Assembly (NCBI GenBank): GCA_022425845.1
Contig: JAKMEU010000264.1
Coordinates: 1-6,353, forward strand
Direction of reading: 5' to 3'
Origin: Luminiphilus sp.
GTDB lineage: Bacteria; Pseudomonadota; Gammaproteobacteria; Pseudomonadales; Halieaceae
Length of the DNA stretch: 6,353 nt
Position 1 is the stretch's first letter; each line of letters begins with the position of its first letter. The notes beneath the pieces were generated by a model that was not told the origin of the DNA, made no database searches, and saw only the letters and a list, made by a program, of their open reading frames with translations. Made by a program: the position numbers and the translations under genes. Below, in pieces: positions 1-6,346 of the stretch.

Positions 1-943
1 GCTGATCCAGGAACGTCAGGTAGGGTAAGGACGGCAAATCGTCGTGATAGGCCTGCTGCAGGAATATAAGCGTCAAAAGTGCGGTAGAGGGTATGGCAAG
101 GCGAACATCGCCCAGGGACCCAGCCACCGCCGGCGAGAGCAATACCACCGACATAACAATAATCAGGGGTAACACCCAGTTTACGAAGGCACTCCAGTAG
201 TCTGAACGATACACAATTTCCAGTCTCGCCTGGCTCAGCACAGGCTGATACCAGGAGCCAAATCTCGAGGGGTAAGTATGCAGGTAGTTGTCGAGGACCG
301 CTCCCTGCAACTGATAGCCACTGAGATCACCCGAAAGGCCCAAAAATCCATATTGAAGATGGTGCGGGTAGAGCAGCGTCTGCTGATATTTGTTGGACAT
401 TTCGTCCGGCGCGATCTCGGCCACGATAGGAAGAATCAGGGAGTCAAAAGGATCCCTGTGGAAGTTGATTTCATCGTCATAGAAACGACTGGAGAAACGG
501 TAGCGCTGATAATAGCGGCCCGCCGACAACGAAACGGGCTCGTCTGTAATGGGCTCAAAGGTGGAATCCCAGCTTTCTATCTGGTTGACCAGCCTGATGA
601 GTCGATCCGGCGTGATCTTTTTCTCTTCCATTAACTGCTGGGTGCTCGACGCCCATTCCACCCAGAGATAACCATCGGCGGAGAACGTGCGGGATTGGAG
701 CGACAGCTCATAGACCTTATCAACATGGATCCCGTAGTACATGATCTGTTGGTCGTCACGAACCTGGGAGATATCAGGCTGGGGTTCTATGGACTCTGCC
801 AGATCGGTAAGCATGGCCGCTCGATGCTCTACAACCCGTTCGTCGGGATCACCTGTCACCCAAAGGATCAGCAAGGCAACACCCATCAGCCCAAGCGGCA
901 GCAAGCGCCAGGCGGCGCGGGCATTCAGGCTGACACCCTTCAT
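1..943 (-). CDS. Prokaryotic pentameric ligand-gated ion channel (Cys-loop receptor superfamily), partial: C-terminus beyond the window edge
   Basis: Reading from ATG at 943 to the window edge gives 314 uninterrupted residues with no stop. A hydrophobic stretch at residues 14-29 is a signal peptide or anchor. Residues 67-97 resemble the first two beta strands of a Cys-loop receptor extracellular domain (SLQSRTFSADGYLWVEW). The beta6-beta7 loop carries DPFD (164-167), matching the family FPFD motif but without the Cys pair; the visible protein has no cysteine at all. The last strand reads IVYRSDYW, then M1 (about 249-273, WVLPL). M2 runs about 281-301: Asp279 at -2', Arg281 at 0', Thr287 at 6' and Leu290 at the 9' gate, ending in LP (303-304) and the M2-M3 loop PYLTFLD. 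Spacing from 0' to LP equals that of GLIC and GABA-A receptors. Known members are homopentameric cation or anion channels; Asp at -2' suggests cation selectivity (inference). M3 and M4 lie outside the window. It is translationally coupled to the upstream binding-protein gene. Identified from motifs only; no alignment was run. Confidence 0.87.
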   Translation of the reverse strand, partial: MKGVSLNARAAWRLLPLGLMGVALLILWVTGDPDERVVEHRAAMLTDLAESIEPQPDISQVRDDQQIMYYGIHVDKVYELSLQSRTFSADGYLWVEWASSTQQLMEEKKITPDRLIRLVNQIESWDSTFEPITDEPVSLSAGRYYQRYRFSSRFYDDEINFHRDPFDSLILPIVAEIAPDEMSNKYQQTLLYPHHLQYGFLGLSGDLSGYQLQGAVLDNYLHTYPSRFGSWYQPVLSQARLEIVYRSDYWSAFVNWVLPLIIVMSVVLLSPAVAGSLGDVRLAIPSTALLTLIFLQQAYHDDLPSLPYLTFLDQ

Positions 944-2229
944 TGACCGCTCCCGGTAGTGTCCACATGAAACCGCCCGGCATCAGCCCTTTGCTGTGAC
1001 CAGTCGCAACGATACCCCTCATTTTCCGGCAACCACTGTGACCAGGTACGCGGCTCTACAACACCTACATCTGAAACCACCCGGAACTGCCCGTCTGGCT
1101 GTACTTCACCAATGTAAACGTGTTTCCGTAAATGGTGGTTGGGGGTGACCACAACACGCCCCTGAGGCGCGTCGAAACCGGTCCCAATCAATGCGGCCCG
1201 CACCGCCCTGGGCGATGTACTCCCGGCTTTGGTAGCTGCCAGAGCCCACAGGTGCACCATGCTGTAGGCCGCTTCGGCGGGATCGGTTGTTACCCGGTGT
1301 ATGCCGTGAAGCGCCTTGAAACTGTTGGTAAACTTCTGTGACGCAGGCGTCTCAATGGCCTGGAAAAAATTCCATGCCGCGAACGAGCCTTCGAGGTAGT
1401 GAGCACCAATGGCGAACACCTCCTCTTCCGACACCGAAAAACTCATGATCGCGTAGCCGTTGGCAGGAGTCAGGCCCTGCGCGGTGGCCTCTGTAAAGAA
1501 AGCGACGTTAGAGTCACCGTTGATCGTATTGATAATGATACCGCCCTCAGGAAGGGCAGAGCGGATAGCGGAGACTGCGGGCCCAAGGGCCCGGTCCCCC
1601 AGGGGCAGATAGTGTTCACCCACGACCACCCCGCCGGCCTCTTCTACCTGGCGACTGATAATGGTGTTGGCAGTGCGCGGATAAACGTAATCTGATCCGA
1701 CAAGAAAAAAACGGTTCCCCTTATTTTCCAAAAGCCAATCTACAGCGGGGCCCGCCTGTTGATTCGGCGTTGCACCGGCATAAAAAATGAACTCCGAGCA
1801 TTCCTCTCCTTCGTACTGCAGCGGATAAAAGAGAAGGTGGGCTTTGGACTCGATGACGGGAAGCATCGCCTTGCGACTGCTGGAGGTCCATCCACCGAAG
1901 ATAACGTCAACCTCGCTGACATCAATCAACTTCGCCGCTTTTCGGGCAAAGGTAGGTGAATCAGACTCACCATCCTCCTCAATCGGGACAACCCGCAGCT
2001 GTCGGCCATCAATTGTCAGCCCACCCGCCGCATTAATCTCGGCAATTGCAAGCAGTTCCGCCTCGGCCACCGTGTGCTCCGAAATAGCCATTGTGCCGGT
2101 TCGGGAGTGCAGCAAACCCACGCGCACTTCGCCGTCATAACCCACCGTGGGAGCTGTGGTGTCCTGGCAGGCCAGGCAAAACAGGCAGCCGGTCAAAACC
2201 AAAACAAAGCGTATTGAGGTGTCCGTCAT
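940..2229 (-). CDS. UrtA-like periplasmic solute-binding lipoprotein (type I, urea/amide branch)
   Basis: 429 residues, close to the usual UrtA length. The N-terminus is a lipoprotein signal: Arg7, a hydrophobic run, then LTGC (Cys15) or CLAC (Cys21); which Cys is lipidated is uncertain. Neither is followed by Asp, so retention in the inner membrane is not indicated by the +2 rule. The body matches the UrtA/FmdD/AmiC branch of type I periplasmic-binding proteins: LLHSRTGTMAISE (39-51), GGWTSSSRKAMLP (112-124), LFYPLQYEGEEC (133-144), ATPNQQ (153-158), LVGSDYVYPRTAN (176-188) and INTINGDSNVAFF (233-245). Family members bind urea, short amides or related small polar ligands for ABC import. Here no permease or ATPase follows; the stop overlaps the start of a ligand-gated channel by 4 nt (ATGA). 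It may therefore serve as a sensor component rather than in transport (inference). The ATG at 2229 has no good Shine-Dalgarno, but it is the only start giving the signal peptide. The substrate cannot be read from the sequence. Confidence 0.93.
   Translation of the reverse strand: MTDTSIRFVLVLTGCLFCLACQDTTAPTVGYDGEVRVGLLHSRTGTMAISEHTVAEAELLAIAEINAAGGLTIDGRQLRVVPIEEDGESDSPTFARKAAKLIDVSEVDVIFGGWTSSSRKAMLPVIESKAHLLFYPLQYEGEECSEFIFYAGATPNQQAGPAVDWLLENKGNRFFLVGSDYVYPRTANTIISRQVEEAGGVVVGEHYLPLGDRALGPAVSAIRSALPEGGIIINTINGDSNVAFFTEATAQGLTPANGYAIMSFSVSEEEVFAIGAHYLEGSFAAWNFFQAIETPASQKFTNSFKALHGIHRVTTDPAEAAYSMVHLWALAATKAGSTSPRAVRAALIGTGFDAPQGRVVVTPNHHLRKHVYIGEVQPDGQFRVVSDVGVVEPRTWSQWLPENEGYRCDWSQQRADAGRFHVDTTGSGQ
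950..954 (-). promoter_or_regulatory. Shine-Dalgarno of the ligand-gated channel gene
   Basis: GGGAG on the minus strand lies 6 nt upstream of the ATG at 943, inside the 3' end of the binding-protein gene. It supports this start codon. The channel gene can therefore be initiated independently as well as by re-initiation at the ATGA overlap. Confidence 0.6.
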
Positions 2230-2263
2230 AGCAAGAAGCCGTTTCGAGGCAGATTTCCCTTTG

Positions 2264-2280
2264 GCGGACCAACGATCCGC
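2264..2280 (-). repeat. Short inverted repeat in the leader of the binding-protein gene
   Basis: The arms GCGGA and TCCGC flank a 7-nt loop, 35 nt or more upstream of the ATG at 2229. If transcribed it forms a 5-bp hairpin in the 5' leader. There is no T tract, so it is not an intrinsic terminator. It may be a chance palindrome. Confidence 0.3.
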
Positions 2281-2343
2281 GCTGGCGAACCTACCTCTCG
2301 TTTAGAAACCCCCAACGCGCCCAATACAGATAACAAGTGGCAC

Positions 2344-2356
2344 TGCGTATAACGCA
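2344..2356. promoter_or_regulatory. 13-bp palindrome, possible operator
   Basis: TGCGT-ATA-ACGCA is a perfect 5-bp dyad with a 3-bp centre, about 115 nt upstream of the binding-protein start. Its size and symmetry suit a dimeric repressor or activator site, but I cannot assign a regulator and no second copy was noticed. Confidence 0.25.
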
Positions 2357-2534
2357 CTGGCCCAAGGCAGCATCCTGCGCGTGGGTACCTTCAGCTTCCC
2401 TGCCCGAACCCTTTACATAGCATGAATTTGACTTCGCCGCACGATCATGGGGGGCCATCAAAAATAAACTGTTGCAGTGGCAGGCGGCGAGACGGGTGTC
2501 ATTAACGATGAGGATGTGACCGCCTCAATTAAGT

Positions 2535-4991
2535 TCAACACTTGATGCGCGTCATTGCCGGATCAAAAAATGGCCGCAGGGAGGCGTCAGCGGAATACCG
2601 CACACCCGCAACGTCAATCGCCCATTCATCCTCAGCAACATGCTGCGCCGTAATAGGCTGATCAGACTCAATAAACCCCAGACCCACGGCCGCACCCAGG
2701 GTAAAGCCATAAGCCCCCGCACGAATGTAACCAGCGGGCTCGCCATTGCGATAAATAGTTTCAGCATGATGCAACAGAGGCTGCGCGTCATGCAGCTTGA
2801 ACTGCAGTAAACGACGCTTCAAACCACCCCCCGCTTTCTGGCGAGCAAGTGCCTCGCAACCCAAAAACCCTTCGGGCTTGTCTAATTTGACGGCAAAGCC
2901 CAGGCCCGCCTCCAGCGGCGTATCCATATTGTCGATGTCGTGGCCATAATCCCGATAACCCTTTTCAAGCCGCAGGCTGTTCAATGTCTGCAACCCGGCA
3001 TGACGCAGACCGTGGTGTGTCCCCTGCTCCAGGATCTGGTCGTAAACCTGCACTGCATGTTCGGTCGGGATATACAGTTCCCAGCCAAGTTCTCCCACGT
3101 AGGTCACGCGGATCGCCAGCACCTGTGCGTAGCCGATATCTATCGTCTGGGCATGGAGATACGGAAAGGCTGCATCGGAGACATCGGCGGAAGTAAGTCG
3201 GGAAAGCAATGCCCTTGACTCGGGCCCATGGATATTTAGCTGTGAGTAAGCGGAGGTCACATCGGTAACAAACACATGATCCTCTGCAGGCAGGTTTCGG
3301 TTCATCCACATGCTGACATGGCCATGGGTAGTGTCAGAGCAGACCACGAGAAATTGGTCCGTGGCCAACCGTGTAACCGTCAGGTCTGCTTCAAGCCCTC
3401 CGGCTTGGTTCACCCATTGGGTGTAAACAATCCGCCCGGGGGGTACGGCAACATCATTGCAGCAAATCCGGTTGAGCGCGCGCTCCGCGTCCCGGCCCTG
3501 AACCAGAAATTTCCCCATGAACGACATATCCATGATCACAACCTGCTCGCGGCAGGCCTTGTGCTCGGCTTCGTGAAAAGCGAACCAGTTCTGACGACCC
3601 CAGCTATACCGCGCTACGTCAGGTGTCGCGCCTTCCGGGGCATACCAGTCGGCGATTTCCCAGGCTGCGCTCTCCACGAAGTGCGCGCCTGCCGCCAGGA
3701 GTCGTTCATGAAGAACCGATCTTTTGACGTCTCTGGCCGAGTGCATGCCCAAATTGGGATAGTGAGGCTCATACATCTTGCCCAACACCTCGACCAGGCG
3801 ATCGCCCAGGTAGGCGGGATTCGCCTGACAGCGATGAAAACGGTTGACGTTGATGCCCGTTACATCAACATCGGGCCGTCCCGCCACAATCCAATGCGCC
3901 AGGATACGCCCGATGCCGCCGCCGGATAGAACACCCAGGGAGTTCATACCACAAGCCACGAAGTAGTTGCGGAGTTCAGGCGCTTCGCCCACGAGAGGCG
4001 ATAGATCCGGCGTAAAGCTCTCCGGGCCACAAAAAAACTTTCGTATGCCCAGCTCCCTGGCCTCGGGAACCCGCTCATAGGCCTGCTCAAGAAAAGGAAT
4101 CATTCGCTCCCAATCGGGATCAATCTCGCCAAACGCAAACTCCTCAGGAATCCCATCCAGGTTCCAGGGCTTCGCAACGGGCTCAAAGAGACCAATCATC
4201 ATGCCGCCCACTTCTTCGCGATAGTAGGCATAGCGGTCAGGGTCTTCCAGTACCGGTGCCGTGGACGACATCCCCGCCATCTCTTCCGTAATCAGGTAGT
4301 AGTGCTCAGCGGCTTGCAGCGGCAGGTTGACACCTGCCAGGGCTCCCAGCTGCCGCGCCCACATACCGGCACAATTGACCACGTACTCCGCGCCAATCTC
4401 GCCTCGGTCGGTCGCGACGCCCGCCACCCGACCCTGCTCAGTGATGACATCGGTAACCGTTACGCCTTCGGCGAGGGTTGCACCGCCCATGCGGGCGCCC
4501 TTGGCTAGTGACATGGTAACGTCGACCGGGTTGGCGCGCCCATCTTCGGCGGTATAAAAAGCCGCAATCACATCATCCAGGTTCGCCTTGGGCCAATACG
4601 CCCGCGCCTCATCCACAGTTATCTCGTTGCAGTCGATACCAAAATTTCGCATAAAAGCGGCGGATCGGCGCATCTCCTCCAATCGTTCTTCGTCACAGGC
4701 CACCTGAAGGTAGCCTATGGACCTGAAGCCCGTAGCAAGCCCCGTCTCGCTTTCAAGTCGACCATAGAGATCACGGCTGTAGGTAAAGATGTCAGCGCTG
4801 GTCTCATCACTTAAAAGACCCGAGACAATGAGACCTGCTGCGTGCCAGGTGGTACCGCTGGTCAGCTGATCTTTTTCAAGAAGCAATACGTCGTGCCAGC
4901 CTTGCTTTGTCAGGTGATAAGCCACACTGCAACCAATGACACCGCCCCCAACGATGATGACTTTTGCTTTGTCGGGAAGTTCAATTGTCAT
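2535..4991 (-). CDS. FAD-dependent oxidoreductase with C-terminal GcvT-like domain (dimethylglycine/sarcosine dehydrogenase family)
   Basis: 818 residues, full length for the family. The N-terminal half is a DAO-type flavoprotein: dinucleotide-binding GGGVIG (15-20), ribose-binding acidic Glu39, and TSGTTWHAAG (44-53), whose His50 aligns with the histidine carrying covalent FAD in human DMGDH (His91). A GMNSLGVLSGGGIG stretch (348-361) closes the FAD domain. The linker and the GcvT/aminomethyltransferase half follow, with MSFMGKF (489-495), GELGWELY (633-640), RLEKGYRDYGHD (674-685), PLEAGL (692-697) and a C-terminal GcvT_C barrel. Family enzymes oxidatively remove an N-methyl group from dimethylglycine, sarcosine or related methylamines and pass it to tetrahydrofolate as 5,10-methylene-THF, in the cytoplasm of bacteria. 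The exact substrate is not decidable here because bacteria carry many paralogues. The start at ATG 4991 gives the usual short lead before the FAD motif; its ribosome site is weak (GAGAAA). It lies 305 nt from the binding-protein gene, so shared transcription is possible but not shown. Confidence 0.93.
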   Translation of the reverse strand: MTIELPDKAKVIIVGGGVIGCSVAYHLTKQGWHDVLLLEKDQLTSGTTWHAAGLIVSGLLSDETSADIFTYSRDLYGRLESETGLATGFRSIGYLQVACDEERLEEMRRSAAFMRNFGIDCNEITVDEARAYWPKANLDDVIAAFYTAEDGRANPVDVTMSLAKGARMGGATLAEGVTVTDVITEQGRVAGVATDRGEIGAEYVVNCAGMWARQLGALAGVNLPLQAAEHYYLITEEMAGMSSTAPVLEDPDRYAYYREEVGGMMIGLFEPVAKPWNLDGIPEEFAFGEIDPDWERMIPFLEQAYERVPEARELGIRKFFCGPESFTPDLSPLVGEAPELRNYFVACGMNSLGVLSGGGIGRILAHWIVAGRPDVDVTGINVNRFHRCQANPAYLGDRLVEVLGKMYEPHYPNLGMHSARDVKRSVLHERLLAAGAHFVESAAWEIADWYAPEGATPDVARYSWGRQNWFAFHEAEHKACREQVVIMDMSFMGKFLVQGRDAERALNRICCNDVAVPPGRIVYTQWVNQAGGLEADLTVTRLATDQFLVVCSDTTHGHVSMWMNRNLPAEDHVFVTDVTSAYSQLNIHGPESRALLSRLTSADVSDAAFPYLHAQTIDIGYAQVLAIRVTYVGELGWELYIPTEHAVQVYDQILEQGTHHGLRHAGLQTLNSLRLEKGYRDYGHDIDNMDTPLEAGLGFAVKLDKPEGFLGCEALARQKAGGGLKRRLLQFKLHDAQPLLHHAETIYRNGEPAGYIRAGAYGFTLGAAVGLGFIESDQPITAQHVAEDEWAIDVAGVRYSADASLRPFFDPAMTRIKC

Positions 4992-5152
4992 GACGTATTT
5001 CTCTGTGGCTCCAAAAAACAGCCCGTTGATGCATTGGCGATCGGGACGTGCACCGACACCTTTAACAGCGCTCTTAACAGCACTCTGGCCGCGGGAAAGA
5101 ACACTTTTTCAGTAGAACACCCTAGCCAAATCGCGTCTACGGTCTGTAGCGA
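4992..5152. other. 161-nt intergenic region upstream of the oxidoreductase, with paired direct repeats
   Basis: No gene. On the plus strand ttaacag occurs at 5062-5068 and 5074-5080 (12-nt period), and agaacac at 5098-5104 and 5114-5120 (16-nt period). An imperfect inverted repeat, atcgc...gcgat, spans 5130-5153 at the end of the preceding lipoprotein gene. Repeats at about helical spacing ahead of a catabolic gene could be regulator sites, but they are short. No clear -35/-10 pair and no glycine-riboswitch-like fold were recognised. Confidence 0.35.
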
Positions 5153-5329
5153 TCAATCCCGACAGGTGACCTTCCATACAGAACCGTCGCCATTCATATG
5201 AGGCTGGCAGCGCTGAGTTGAGGGTTTTGGGGCAGTTGCCGGCGGCCGCGCGCCGTCCTCGGCTGTGGTTGCACAACCGCTGATAGCAAGCGCTAACACG
5301 AGAAAAACATGGCACGAGGCTCGGCGCAT
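5153..5329 (-). CDS. Small putative lipoprotein (58 residues)
   Basis: I do not recognise a family. Starting at ATG 5329 the protein opens MRR, then a hydrophobic segment (FLVLALAI) and the lipobox ISGC, with Cys18 as the likely lipidated residue. Residues after it are Ala-Thr-Thr, so outer-membrane sorting is expected. The mature part is about 40 residues, Pro/Ala-rich, then RCQPHMNGDGSVWKVTCRD with two cysteines that could form a disulfide. Longer starts exist in frame (ATG 5353, TTG 5386 overlapping the cytochrome stop), but the short one gives the cleanest signal peptide; no start has a good Shine-Dalgarno. It lies 49 nt downstream of the cytochrome b561-type gene and is probably co-transcribed. 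It is short, so a spurious reading frame is possible; the lipobox is the main support. Confidence 0.6.
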   Translation of the reverse strand: MRRASCHVFLVLALAISGCATTAEDGARPPATAPKPSTQRCQPHMNGDGSVWKVTCRD

Positions 5330-5378
5330 CAAACATTGGGCAAGATCCAGCATTGAAGGTGTCTGCACCGGCGCCCGC

Positions 5379-5867
5379 CTAACCAAACCAGATTTTCCTG
5401 ATCAGGGGAACGTTATGGCGGAACTGAATGAACAGCACCGCCAACACGTGCAGCGTAGCCGCTGCTATCAGGCAGTGACCCAGCCATGCATGGATATCCT
5501 GCAGCCACTCCTCCCCCCAAAAAGCGTCCAGGTCCTGCATCCAGCCTGTGAGAATGAGCGCAGTGATGAGTCCAAACATAACCACAATCATCCAACTTCC
5601 TGCAGCACTGTGGCCCTGATGCGCTTCGTACCGGGTCATCAACCCCCGCAGATCTGCCAGGAGGACGCGGGGTGTCAACACAAGCCGACTTAGTCGCGCT
5701 TCGGTAGCACCCCACAAACCCCATCCAATTCGCACAACCAACAGGACCCCAATGCTCCAGCCCACCCATTCATGAAAGTCCTCTCCCGGTTCCAGCAACC
5801 AATAATTGCAGACCACACCCAGTGCTACCCACCAGTGGGTACAGCGGACCAGCAGGTCGTGGCGCAA
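5379..5867 (-). CDS. Cytochrome b561-type di-heme membrane protein
   Basis: 162 residues with four predicted membrane helices, the usual size for prokaryotic cytochrome b561 / hydrogenase-type cytochrome b subunits. Family features are RCTHWWVALG with His11 in helix 1, FHEWVGW (His32) leading helix 2 with RIGWGLWG, GHSAAG (His86) before helix 3 and its LTGW end, and DIHAWLGH plus TLH (His126, His140) in helix 4. The tail HNVPLIRKIWFG matches the family end. The conserved histidines would ligate two b hemes. Such proteins move electrons between the quinone pool and periplasmic or soluble donors; the partner is unknown. The start is TTG at 5867, 5 nt after the stop of the PepSY gene; no ATG in frame would keep His11. 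This tight spacing suggests an operon with translational coupling. Confidence 0.88.
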   Translation of the reverse strand: MRHDLLVRCTHWWVALGVVCNYWLLEPGEDFHEWVGWSIGVLLVVRIGWGLWGATEARLSRLVLTPRVLLADLRGLMTRYEAHQGHSAAGSWMIVVMFGLITALILTGWMQDLDAFWGEEWLQDIHAWLGHCLIAAATLHVLAVLFIQFRHNVPLIRKIWFG

Positions 5868-5872
5868 CGGAC

Positions 5873-6148
5873 TCAGTCCACTTCTTTTTTGACAATCGCT
5901 CCGGTGGCCATATCAAAATAAACCTCAACACGCTGCTCCTCTCCCGATTCATTGGTCTCCCAGCCATAAATCTCGTAACAGTTGTCATCAACTTTGAATG
6001 TTTTAATGGCAAAGCCATACTCATTAACAATCTTCTTCTGCAGTTCCAGAACCGTCATCCGGTCACTGACTTCGTACTCGTTACAATCTGCACCTGCCAG
6101 GGCAACCGCCGATGCAAAGAACAGCGAAAGCATGATTAATCCACGCAT
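5873..6148 (-). CDS. Small secreted PepSY-domain protein
   Basis: 91 residues. A signal peptide spans about residues 1-20 (hydrophobic LIMLSLFFASAVALAGA, cleavage likely after ALAGA), so the mature protein is periplasmic. The rest is a single PepSY-like unit: a helix LELQKKIVNEYGF (35-47), strands IKTFKVDDNCYEIYGWE, and the closing VEVYFDMATGAIVKKEV, which has the typical Vxx(D)xxTGxI signature. Cys22 and Cys57 could pair. PepSY proteins act as small periplasmic modulators or binding modules, often beside membrane cytochromes; no enzyme activity is expected. It is the first gene of a run with the cytochrome b561-type gene 5 nt downstream. The start has an excellent ribosome site. Confidence 0.82.
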   Translation of the reverse strand: MRGLIMLSLFFASAVALAGADCNEYEVSDRMTVLELQKKIVNEYGFAIKTFKVDDNCYEIYGWETNESGEEQRVEVYFDMATGAIVKKEVD

Positions 6149-6153
6149 TTTTT

Positions 6154-6160
6154 CCTCCTT
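6154..6160 (-). promoter_or_regulatory. Strong Shine-Dalgarno of the PepSY gene
   Basis: AAGGAGG on the minus strand, 5 nt upstream of ATG 6148. It is a near-perfect match to the anti-Shine-Dalgarno and the strongest ribosome site in the window. It fixes the start of the PepSY protein and suggests high translation of this small periplasmic protein relative to its neighbours. Confidence 0.8.
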
Positions 6161-6311
6161 TCCTGATGACAGACAGCTATCGAATGATGGCTGATGTGGG
6201 CTCGCGGCGATATCTTACCGCAACTGAACCCGCGATTTTCCCTAGGACCCGGCGCATCGTCAAAAGGCCAACATCATGGCTGGCATGAACGCGCACTCCT
6301 CTCGTCGAGCA

Positions 6312-6346
6312 ACCGGTTCGGCCCGCCTTTTTGGGGGCCGACCGGT
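6312..6346. repeat. Strong inverted repeat (12-bp stem with one bulge)
   Basis: The left arm accggttcggccc (6312-6324) pairs with gggccgaccggt (6335-6346), leaving one unpaired t and a 10-nt loop that contains five T. No T tract follows the stem on either strand, so it is not a standard intrinsic terminator. It may be a factor-dependent terminator of a gene to the right, or a protein-binding or dispersed repeat element. The flanking region 6149-6353 holds no gene I can support. Confidence 0.5.

Larger units (their letters stand above)
2230..2534. other. 305-nt non-coding stretch upstream of the binding protein/channel pair
   Basis: No credible gene on either strand; the longest open stretches are tiny. 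It must hold the 3' end signals of the oxidoreductase and probably the promoter of the binding-protein/channel pair. I see no hairpin with a T tract after the oxidoreductase stop and no convincing -35/-10 pair. Two small symmetric elements are listed separately (2264-2280 and 2344-2356). Confidence 0.6.

Noticed and set aside
278..946. Plus-strand open frames of 118 and 83 residues
   Set aside because: Both are antisense to the ligand-gated channel gene, whose motifs are clear; the translations look like low-information shadows.
940..2229. Plain annotation as the urea transporter UrtA (urtA)
   Set aside because: The family match is strong, but no UrtB-E component follows and the coupled gene is a channel, so naming it a transport gene would overstate function.
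3276..3929. 217-residue open frame on the plus strand
   Set aside because: It lies fully antisense to the well-supported flavoenzyme, has no recognisable motifs and no ribosome site; open antisense frames are expected in GC-rich coding DNA.
4992..5152. Glycine riboswitch upstream of the GcvT-containing oxidoreductase
   Set aside because: Considered because glycine riboswitches often precede gcv genes, but the conserved core was not found by eye.
5109..5336. 75-residue minus-strand frame overlapping the mini-lipoprotein
   Set aside because: It has no signal peptide or known motif, while the alternative frame gives a clean lipobox.
6200..6250. Sigma70-type promoter upstream of the PepSY gene (TAAGAT or TTGCGG hexamers)
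   Set aside because: No pair of hexamers at 16-18 nt spacing gives an acceptable match to consensus.
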